Source: Flavobacterium psychrophilum (lineage in GTDB: Bacteria; Bacteroidota; Bacteroidia; Flavobacteriales; Flavobacteriaceae). Taken from it: a DNA stretch of 5,385 nt. Positions 1 to 5,385 of this stretch are shown one piece after another. The notes beneath the pieces are model-generated. The model was given only the letters and a program-made list of their open reading frames with translations, did not search any database and was not told where the DNA came from. Position 1 is the first letter of the stretch. Every line of letters starts with the position of its first letter. The position numbers and the translations under genes were made by a program. Location of the stretch: assembly GCA_020720185.1 (NCBI GenBank), contig DYPB01000064.1, forward strand, positions 6,929 to 12,313. Reading direction: 5' to 3'.

Positions 1-1
1 A

Positions 2-178
2 AAACTATCAACAGTAGACGGCTATCTTGCAAAAGGAATTATTGAAGAACATCAGCAGGATTATGAAAAAGCAGAGAGCAATTATAAAGCAGCATATAAT
101 ATTGGAAAATCGAAAAGCTGTTATCAAAAACTATATAATATTTGTATTAAACAAAAAAAAAGCCCCCCAGCCCCCTAA
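2..178 (+). CDS. TPR-like protein, C-terminal end only (5' partial)
   Basis: An open frame enters from the left edge and runs 58 codons to a TAA at 176-178. Residues about 7-35 of the visible part have the spacing of a tetratricopeptide repeat: a G/A-rich first helix, then DYEKAESNYKAAY, matching the usual D-Y-x-x-A-x-x-x-Y-x-x-A second helix. TPRs are protein-protein interaction helices, so this may be a scaffold or a TPR-containing sensor or regulator; the rest of the protein is outside the window and no function can be given. After a lysine-rich stretch (IKQKK), the last five codons (SPPAP) and the stop are encoded exactly by the left end of the G/C-rich element that begins at 161, so the native C-terminus has probably been replaced. 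It lies directly upstream of mpl on the same strand. A second frame open from 27 overlaps it, but this one reads like protein and the other does not. Confidence 0.6.
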   Translation, partial: KLSTVDGYLAKGIIEEHQQDYEKAESNYKAAYNIGKSKSCYQKLYNICIKQKKSPPAP

Positions 179-277
179 TGGTGAGCAAAATAGATTACTT
201 ATTAAAATAAAAAATATGACTAATAATAACGCAATAAATTCAAGTTCAACAACTCCCCCTTCGGGGGGTGGGGGGCT
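161..277. repeat. REP/MITE-like G/C-rich element with terminal inverted repeats
   Basis: The left end AGCCCCCCAGCCCCC (161-175) is the reverse complement of the right end GGGGGGTGGGGGGCT (263-277) at 14 of 15 positions. Between them lies about 87 bp that is mostly A+T. The right end also contains its own short hairpin, and the left end has a decayed counterpart (CCCCC-TAATGGTG). Such runs of C and G are foreign to the surrounding A+T-rich DNA. Short palindromic elements with C-run/G-run arms are scattered through many Bacteroidota genomes, as I recall, and would fit REP-type elements moved by Y1 transposases or a small non-autonomous element; that assignment is inference. No target-site duplication is visible: the left flank is a run of A (153-161) and the right flank is ACATTTT. 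The element spans the end of the TPR-like gene and the start of mpl and is read in frame by both. Confidence 0.65.
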
Positions 278-1628
278 ACATTTTATAGCCATTGGAGGCT
301 CAGCAATGCACAATTTAGCACTTGCTTTGCACAACAAAGGATATCAAGTTACAGGATCTGACGATGCAATTTTTGAACCCTCAAAAACACGATTAGCTCA
401 TAAAGGAATTTTACCTATCGAATTAGGCTGGTTTCCTAACAAAATCACCACCGATATCGAAGCCGTAATACTCGGAATGCACGCAAAAGCAGATAACCCA
501 GAATTGTTAAAAGCACAAGAATTAGGGTTAAAAATATATTCGTATCCAGAATTTTTATATGAACAATCCAAAAACAAAACCCGTGTAGTCATTGGCGGAA
601 GCCACGGAAAAACAACAATAACATCTATGATTTTACATGTAATGCACTATCATAATATTGCTGTTGATTATATGGTTGGAGCACAATTAGAAGGTTTTGA
701 TACTATGGTGCATCTTACGGAGCAAAATGATTTTATTGTTTTAGAAGGAGATGAATACCTGTCATCACCGATGGATTTAAGACCAAAATTTCATTTATAC
801 AAACCAAATATTGCTTTAATATCAGGTATTGCCTGGGATCATATTAATGTTTTTCCTACCTATCAAAATTATGTAGAACAGTTTGAAATATTTATTCAAA
901 AAATTACAAACGGAGGAATTTTAGTTTATAATCAAGAGGATCCCGAAGTAAATCGAGTGGCAGAAGCCGCTACTAATCCTATAAGAAAAATACCTTATTG
1001 TACACCAAACTACAAGGTTGAAAAAGGAATAACATTACTCGAAACTCCTGAAGGCAATATGCCGATTGAAGTTTTTGGGGCACATAATCTCAATAATTTG
1101 GCTGGTGCAAAATGGATTTGTCAAAATATGGGAGTTGATGAAGCTGATTTTTATCAAGCCATTGCCAGTTTTAAAGGTGCTTCTAAAAGATTAGAAAAAA
1201 TTGCCGAAAGTACCAATAAAGTTGCCTACAAAGATTTTGCCCATTCCCCAAGTAAAGTTGCTGCAACAACAAAAGCTGTTAAAGAACAATATCCAGACAG
1301 ACAGTTAATTGCGTGTTTAGAATTGCATACTTACAGTAGTTTAAACGCCGAATTTTTAAAAGAATATGAAGGATCCTTACAATATGCTGATGTAGCGGTG
1401 GTATTTTACTCACCCGATGCTGTAAAAATTAAACGATTGGATGAGGTTTCATTGAATCAAATTTCTGAAGCATTTAACCGAAAAGATTTAATAATTTATA
1501 CCAATCCTACAGATTTTAAAAACTATTTATTTTCATTAAATTTTGAAAATTCTGCTTTATTATTAATGAGTTCGGGCAATTATGGCGGTCTAAATTTTGA
1601 TGAAGTAAAAGGATTGATTTTAAAATAG
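216..1628 (+). CDS. mpl: Mpl-type UDP-N-acetylmuramate:murein-tripeptide ligase (Mur ligase family)
   Basis: A cytosolic ATP-dependent ligase that joins recycled L-Ala-gamma-D-Glu-meso-DAP to UDP-MurNAc, returning murein peptides to peptidoglycan synthesis. Counting from ATG 216 (470 aa), a Rossmann-type first domain starts at residue 22 (HFIAIGGSAMHNLA, glycine loop 27-35). The ATP P-loop GGSHGKTT is at 127-134, the acidic motif EGDEY at 177-181, WDHINVF at 207-213, HNLNNLAGA at 290-298, and the third-domain motifs GASKRLEKI (321-329) and DFAHSPSK (340-347) follow. The GMHAKADNPEL segment (87-97) is more Mpl-like than MurC-like, but a MurC role is not fully excluded. The open frame extends upstream to 27, but that part overlaps the TPR-like gene. 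ATG 216 is the only in-frame ATG between the left element arm and the glycine loop, and it follows an A-rich leader. Relatives typically begin just before HFIAIGG, so residues 1-20 (N/S/T/P/G-rich) are an extra tail encoded by the 161-277 element. About 450 aa remain, the usual length. Confidence 0.88.
   Translation: MTNNNAINSSSTTPPSGGGGLHFIAIGGSAMHNLALALHNKGYQVTGSDDAIFEPSKTRLAHKGILPIELGWFPNKITTDIEAVILGMHAKADNPELLKAQELGLKIYSYPEFLYEQSKNKTRVVIGGSHGKTTITSMILHVMHYHNIAVDYMVGAQLEGFDTMVHLTEQNDFIVLEGDEYLSSPMDLRPKFHLYKPNIALISGIAWDHINVFPTYQNYVEQFEIFIQKITNGGILVYNQEDPEVNRVAEAATNPIRKIPYCTPNYKVEKGITLLETPEGNMPIEVFGAHNLNNLAGAKWICQNMGVDEADFYQAIASFKGASKRLEKIAESTNKVAYKDFAHSPSKVAATTKAVKEQYPDRQLIACLELHTYSSLNAEFLKEYEGSLQYADVAVVFYSPDAVKIKRLDEVSLNQISEAFNRKDLIIYTNPTDFKNYLFSLNFENSALLLMSSGNYGGLNFDEVKGLILK
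255..268 (+). other. Predicted C(UUCG)G tetraloop hairpin in the early mpl coding region
   Basis: CCCCC (255-259), TTCG (260-263) and GGGGG (264-268) would fold in RNA into a five-pair all-G/C stem closed by a cUUCGg tetraloop, one of the most stable loop types known. It sits about 40 nt downstream of the mpl start at 216 and is part of the right end of the G/C-rich element. The following G run (270-275) can instead pair with the left arm at 161-175, so two alternative folds are possible. No T-run follows, so it does not look like an intrinsic terminator. Any effect on mpl translation is inference. Confidence 0.5.
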
Positions 1629-1633
1629 AAATA

Positions 1634-2362
1634 ATGTCAGACAAAGAAAATTTTCAGATGATTTCATATCATAAAATGCGAATAATAGTAGGCATATTAG
1701 GCGTTTCATTGCCATTTACATTATTGTTCGGAAACTTGATAATTAACAATTTAAACCTATTAAATAATCCTTTTCTTTTAAAAAATTGTTATACAATTTA
1801 TCAACCCAATGGAAGTTTTAAAGATACCATCTCCGACTATTATTACACCACAGTAGGCGAATTATTTGTAGGCACGCTCTGTGCGGTGGCTTTTTTTATG
1901 TTTTCATACAAAGGTTATAAAAAAAGAGCAGGAGAGTTCTGGCCATCGGATAATTTTATGGTTAATTCCGCAGGAATATGTGCTTTGGGTGTAGCAATTT
2001 TTCCTACTACAAACAGTTGTGTTTCAGATAATTTAAGAACATTTATCAGTAGTCAATTTGTTGGCTATATTCATTATGGTTTTGCTACTTTATTCTTTGT
2101 TTCATTAACAATAGTATCGTTGGTTAATTTTAGACGAACCAAAGTTATATCAGAATTTGGCACAAAAAAATCTCATAAATACTATAAATTTTGTGGAATA
2201 GGTATGTTAGTTTCAATAATTTGCATGGCACTTTATTCTTTCACCTCTTTAAAGAATAATGTATTTTTAAATCAAATACACATTGTTTTTATTCTCGAAA
2301 CACTTGCATTGTTATTTTTTGGAACCTCATGGATAATAAAAGGAATAAAGGCAAATGATTAA
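1634..2362 (+). CDS. Six-helix integral membrane protein, DUF998-like, function unknown
   Basis: A 242-aa hydrophobic protein with six likely transmembrane segments, roughly at residues 16-38, 72-92, 108-124, 143-165, 185-203 and 214-237. There is no cleavable signal peptide. Recognisable conserved-looking stretches are SDYYYTTVGELFVGTLCA (68-85), the YKGYKK loop after helix 2, CALGVAIFPT (116-125) at the end of helix 3, and GYIHYGFATLFF (144-155) starting helix 4. These resemble a widespread uncharacterised family of bacterial membrane proteins close to DUF998, but I recall this from pattern only. Two cysteines (C52 and C129) lie in the loops after helices 1 and 3, which fall on the same side of the membrane and could form a disulfide if that side is periplasmic. 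ATG 1634 follows the mpl stop by 5 nt, so translation is probably coupled with mpl and the two share a transcript. No catalytic motif is evident and no substrate can be proposed. Confidence 0.75.
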   Translation: MSDKENFQMISYHKMRIIVGILGVSLPFTLLFGNLIINNLNLLNNPFLLKNCYTIYQPNGSFKDTISDYYYTTVGELFVGTLCAVAFFMFSYKGYKKRAGEFWPSDNFMVNSAGICALGVAIFPTTNSCVSDNLRTFISSQFVGYIHYGFATLFFVSLTIVSLVNFRRTKVISEFGTKKSHKYYKFCGIGMLVSIICMALYSFTSLKNNVFLNQIHIVFILETLALLFFGTSWIIKGIKAND

Positions 2363-2380
2363 AAGTTAGTAGAAATTTTG

Positions 2381-2388
2381 TACTTTTG
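2381..2388 (+). promoter_or_regulatory. Bacteroidota-type -7 promoter element for the AsmA-like gene
   Basis: TACTTTTG matches TAnnTTTG, the -7 consensus of the Bacteroidota primary sigma factor, at every defined base. It lies in the 57-nt gap between the membrane-protein stop (2362) and the AsmA-like start (2420), which would place transcription start near 2394 and leave a leader of about 25 nt. The -33 TTG element is not clear at the expected distance (around 2356-2362, TGATTAA), so activity is inferred mainly from the -7 box and its location. Confidence 0.6.
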
Positions 2389-2419
2389 CAATTAATTTAA
2401 TTACAAAAAATATCATATC

Positions 2420-4993
2420 ATGTTAAAGAAAATTTTAAAAATTACAGGAATCGTATTAATACTATTAATAGTAGCCTTGTTTGCTATTCCGTATTTTTTT
2501 AAAGACCAAATTAAAGAAAAAATCACTCAAACAATTAATGAAAATCTTGATGCAAAAGTATCTTTTTCGGAAGCAGATTTAAGTTTGTTTAAAAATTTCC
2601 CATCAGCAAGCATTTCTTTAAATAAATTAATTGTTATAAATAAAGCTCCTTTTGAAGGTGATACTTTGGTATCATTAGACGAATTGAATTTAAAAATGTC
2701 TATTTCAGAATTGTTTAAAGGCAAAAATCAACCTATGAATATTGAAGGAATAGCGTCAAAAAATGGTTTGATAAATATCATTTTTAATGAAAACGGCCTA
2801 GGAAATTTTGATATTGCACTAAAAGACAAAAAACCAGCCACATCTGGAAAATCGGAACCATTAGCCTTAAAAATTTCAAATTATAGTATCGAAAATTTTG
2901 AATTTAGATTTACAGACAAAGCATCAAAGATAAAAATGGTGCTTGACTCTATAAATCATTCAGGAACAGGAGATATGAGTAAAAATGTAGTTGATTTAGA
3001 CACCAAATCGACAGCAAAAATATCATTAGAAATGGATAAGGTAAATTATATGAAAAATATAAAATTATCTCTCAATGCCGTTTTAGGATTGGATTTAGAA
3101 CATCAAAAATATACCTTTAAAGAAAATAAAGCAAAAATTAACGAATTGCCATTAGAATTTAATGGGTTTATTCAAATGATAACGGGCGGACAAACATATG
3201 ATTTAACTTTTAAGACACCAACTTCATCGTTTGAAAACTTTTTAGGCTTAATTCCAGCAGCGTATGCCAGCAAATTAGACGGAGTAAAAACAACTGGAGA
3301 TTTTACTGTTATTGGTTTTGCAAAAGGAACAAAATCAGAAACTACAATACCAAAATTCAATATTGCAATAGCTTCAAATAATGCCTCATTTCAATATCCA
3401 AATTTACCAAAATCCGTTAAAAATATTGTTATTGATACAAAAATTATTAATGAAACAGGCTTGATGCCAGACACTTATATAAATCTTGACAAACTTTCTT
3501 TCGCTATTGATCAAGATGTTTTTTCAGCAAAAGCAAATGTTAAGAACATGACAACCAACGCATTAGTAGATGCAGCAATGAAAGGAACGATAAATTTAGG
3601 AAATTTATCGCAAGCGTACCCTATGAAAATGAAAATACCAATGACGGGTATTCTAAACGCAGATGTTACCACAAATTTTGATATGCTATCAGTTACCAAT
3701 AGTGAATATCAAAACATAAAAAACGCAGGTACAATGGCACTTTCAGGTTTTAAATATATTGACGATAAAGGAAAAGCAATGAATATCAGCAAAGCTATTA
3801 TACATTTTAATCCGAGTACTGTTAATTTACAACAATTTAATGCTACAACAGGAAAAAGCGATATTGCAATTACGGGTATTCTAGAAAATTTTTATGGATT
3901 TATGTTTAAAAATCAAGAGTTAAAAGGAAACTTTAATATGATTTCTAATCAAATTTCCGTTTCTGATTTTATGACAACCGATGAACCTGCCAAAGAAACT
4001 ACGACAACAAAAAAAGAGGCAATGAAAATTCCAGCTTTTTTAAATTGTTCAATAACCGCAAAGGCTAACACGGTTTTATACGACAATTTAACCCTGAAAG
4101 ATGTTTCTGGAAAATTATCAATAAGCAACCAAACAGTAACTTTACAGAATGTAAGAACTGCTATTTTTGGCGGTGCAATTACATTTAATGGAGCCGTTTC
4201 TACTAAAAATAAAGTACCATCGTTTAATATGAATCTTGGTTTGGATAAGGTTGATGTTGCCTCAACATTTACACAACTTGAAATGTTGAAAAAAATTGCT
4301 CCGATAGCAAATGTAATTACAGGAAAATTAAATTCAACCATAAAACTGAACGGAAACCTTGATGCCATTGCATTAACCCCTGATTTAAAAACTATTTCAG
4401 GTGATTTAATAGGGCAACTTTTAGGAGCTTCTGTTAAATCTGAAAACTCGCCCTTGCTTTCTGGATTAACCTCAAATTTAAAGTTTTTAGATATGAAAAA
4501 ACTCAATTTGAATGATGTAAAAGGTGTTTTTAGTTTTAAGGACGGTAAGGTTTCTTTAAAACCAATGGATATAAAATATCAAGATATTAAGGCAACCATT
4601 GGTGGCACACATGGTTTTGATCAAAGTATGAATTATAACATTAAAATGGATGTTCCTGCCAAATATTTAGGAAGTGAGGTCGGAAATTTATTAGCTAAAA
4701 TATCTCCTGCCGATGCTAGCAAAATTGAAAATATTCCGTTAACAGCTTTGTTGTCAGGTAGTTTTAGTAAACCAAATATTTCCACCGATATGAAAAGTGC
4801 TGCGACAAATTTAGCAACACAACTTGTTAAACAGCAAAAAGACAAACTGATTAACGAAGGAAAATCAAAATTAACCGACTTGTTAAATAAAAATAAAAGA
4901 TCAGGAGATACTACTAAAACTAAAATTCCAGTTACAAAAGATGAGGTAAAAACGAAAGCCAAAGATTTGCTTAATGGATTATTTAGAAAATAA
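2420..4993 (+). CDS. AsmA-like envelope protein, inner-membrane anchored
   Basis: An 857-aa protein with one N-terminal membrane anchor (about residues 5-27, flanked by lysines) and the remainder predicted in the periplasm. The first part (28-135) has the AsmA N-terminal pattern: an amphipathic helix, then KVSFSEADLSLFKNFPSASISL, a lipid-groove-like beta repeat region, and NENGLGNFDI (123-132). The C-terminal half (about 538-790) resembles the AsmA C-terminal region, including LKDVSGKLSISNQTVTLQNV, FGGAITFNGAV and GTHGFDQSMNYNIKMDVP. A Thr/Lys/Glu-rich linker (about 520-537) separates the halves. The tail (about 790-857) is lysine-rich and helical, ending KAKDLLNGLFRK. AsmA-family proteins (AsmA, TamB, YhdP) are implicated in phospholipid transport or outer-membrane assembly; which role this one has cannot be told. 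ATG 2420 is chosen because it directly precedes the anchor and follows an A-rich leader and a good promoter. The C-terminus appears complete. No terminator hairpin is visible in 4994-5012. Confidence 0.85.
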   Translation: MLKKILKITGIVLILLIVALFAIPYFFKDQIKEKITQTINENLDAKVSFSEADLSLFKNFPSASISLNKLIVINKAPFEGDTLVSLDELNLKMSISELFKGKNQPMNIEGIASKNGLINIIFNENGLGNFDIALKDKKPATSGKSEPLALKISNYSIENFEFRFTDKASKIKMVLDSINHSGTGDMSKNVVDLDTKSTAKISLEMDKVNYMKNIKLSLNAVLGLDLEHQKYTFKENKAKINELPLEFNGFIQMITGGQTYDLTFKTPTSSFENFLGLIPAAYASKLDGVKTTGDFTVIGFAKGTKSETTIPKFNIAIASNNASFQYPNLPKSVKNIVIDTKIINETGLMPDTYINLDKLSFAIDQDVFSAKANVKNMTTNALVDAAMKGTINLGNLSQAYPMKMKIPMTGILNADVTTNFDMLSVTNSEYQNIKNAGTMALSGFKYIDDKGKAMNISKAIIHFNPSTVNLQQFNATTGKSDIAITGILENFYGFMFKNQELKGNFNMISNQISVSDFMTTDEPAKETTTTKKEAMKIPAFLNCSITAKANTVLYDNLTLKDVSGKLSISNQTVTLQNVRTAIFGGAITFNGAVSTKNKVPSFNMNLGLDKVDVASTFTQLEMLKKIAPIANVITGKLNSTIKLNGNLDAIALTPDLKTISGDLIGQLLGASVKSENSPLLSGLTSNLKFLDMKKLNLNDVKGVFSFKDGKVSLKPMDIKYQDIKATIGGTHGFDQSMNYNIKMDVPAKYLGSEVGNLLAKISPADASKIENIPLTALLSGSFSKPNISTDMKSAATNLATQLVKQQKDKLINEGKSKLTDLLNKNKRSGDTTKTKIPVTKDEVKTKAKDLLNGLFRK

Positions 4994-5012
4994 ATGCCAT
5001 AAACTATTAACC

Positions 5013-5385
5013 TAGCGACAATATTTCGTAAAAATTCAATATCTTTTGGGTATGAAAAAAATAGATTTTCGTACATTATCAGAACAAGAGCAGTTAGGTT
5101 TTCGTAAGCAAGCGATTAACTGATAAAATCAGGTATAAAAAAAAGGAGAAGTTGCTCAAATAATAGATGTTCGAGGAGGTTCAATTTCTGAATGGTGTAA
5201 AAATTATAAAGAGAATGGCATCAAAAGGCTTTCTTCTAAAAAAGGAGGTGTTAAATCAGAAGACAAAAAACTTTTGAGTACCAAACAAGAGCAAGAAATT
5301 CAGAAAATGATAATTGATACAATTCCAAACCAGTTTAACCCAAATTACGCATTAGACTTCGTTATGAAAACTCAAAATGCAATAA
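5013..5385 (+). mobile_element. IS630-family insertion sequence, left part (runs off the window)
   Basis: The element is recognised by its transposase reading frame, which starts at 5052. The left boundary is a guess. IS630 elements insert at TA, and TA occurs at 5005, 5008 and 5013; the stretch from 5013 (TAGCGACAATATTTCGTAAA) looks least like the host leader and may be the left inverted repeat. The right end lies outside the window, so neither the inverted repeats nor a TA duplication can be confirmed. The insertion lies just behind the AsmA-like gene, leaving its stop codon intact. Confidence 0.5.
5052..5385 (+). pseudogene. IS630-family transposase, N-terminal part, frameshifted (3' end off window)
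   Basis: From ATG 5052 the frame gives MKKIDFRTLSEQEQLGFRKQ-AIN and then hits TGA (5121), TAA (5124) and TAA (5136). The same frame resumes at about 5139 with KKGEVAQIIDVRGGSISEWC, then NYKENGIKRLSSKKGGVKSE and on to the window end. Between the two, IKSG is readable one frame over (5123-5134). The pattern is what a missing base near 5120 and an extra base near 5135, beside an A-run, would produce in an intact gene. The recovered protein is the N-terminal helix-turn-helix DNA-binding domain of IS630 transposases (recognition helix near GGSISEWCKNYKENG), followed by the linker (STKQEQEIQKMIIDT). The catalytic DDE domain would be beyond the window. A further frame change may lie near 5360, where the family usually reads YALW but this frame reads YALDFV. 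The gene is very likely inactive. Confidence 0.85.

Noticed and set aside
136..144. TAATATTTG as a promoter -7 box before mpl
   Set aside because: The spacing within the box is one base too long for TAnnTTTG, and it lies inside the coding end of the upstream gene. Read-through from upstream is more likely.
27..215. N-terminal extension of the Mur ligase frame back to a TTG at 27
   Set aside because: It overlaps the TPR-like frame, which reads like real protein, whereas this stretch reads as basic, isoleucine-rich noise and crosses the left arm of the repeat element. ATG 216 has an A-rich leader.
161..277. The inverted repeat as an intrinsic terminator of the upstream gene
   Set aside because: The arms are separated by nearly 90 nt, no T-run follows the right arm, and the mpl frame runs straight through.
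5040..5048. TATCTTTTG as a promoter for the IS transposase
   Set aside because: Also one base too long for the consensus, and so close to ATG 5052 that transcription would begin at or after the start codon.
3949..5076. Long minus-strand open frames (3949-4506 and 4633-5076)
   Set aside because: They lie almost wholly antisense to the AsmA-like gene, whose + frame is clearly conserved. Their translations show no domain and they have no promoter or leader of their own.
5141..5150. AAAAGGAGAA as a Shine-Dalgarno site for a second IS reading frame
   Set aside because: It lies within the conserved KKGEVA coding stretch, and no suitable start codon follows in the transposase frame at the right distance. 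Bacteroidota also rarely rely on such sites.
1..5385. tRNA, rRNA, CRISPR array, riboswitch or defence system
   Set aside because: No direct-repeat array, cloverleaf, conserved riboswitch core or defence-protein motif was seen on either strand; the window is almost fully occupied by the listed genes.

Overview
This window looks like chromosomal DNA of a member of the Bacteroidota, most likely a flavobacterium. It is strongly A+T-rich. The start codons lack clear Shine-Dalgarno sequences and are preceded by A-rich stretches. The one convincing promoter (TACTTTTG, 2381-2388) fits the TAnnTTTG -7 element of this phylum. The Mpl-type ligase, the AsmA-like protein and the IS630 transposase all read like flavobacterial versions of those families. 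These are judgements from memory of the families, not from a search.

Layout, all on the + strand: (a) 2-178, the C-terminal end of a TPR-like protein whose start lies outside the window; (b) 161-277, a G/C-rich REP- or MITE-like element with 15-bp imperfect terminal inverted repeats, lying across the junction of genes (a) and (c); (c) 216-1628, a Mur ligase of the Mpl type (murein tripeptide recycling); (d) 1634-2362, a six-helix membrane protein of unknown function, 5 nt behind mpl; (e) a 57-nt gap with a promoter, then 2420-4993, a large AsmA-like envelope protein; (f) from about 5013 to the window end, the left part of an IS630-family insertion sequence whose transposase gene is broken.

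The theme of the core genes is the cell envelope: cytosolic recycling of peptidoglycan peptides, an inner-membrane protein, and an inner-membrane-anchored periplasmic protein of the AsmA class. The first three genes have no good internal promoter and are probably co-transcribed. The AsmA gene appears to have its own promoter.

The most unusual point is the small G/C-rich element at 161-277. Its left end supplies the last five codons and the stop codon of the upstream gene. Its interior and right end supply the start codon and the first 20 or so codons of mpl, including a predicted very stable C(UUCG)G hairpin in the early coding mRNA. No wholly new multi-gene system is evident.
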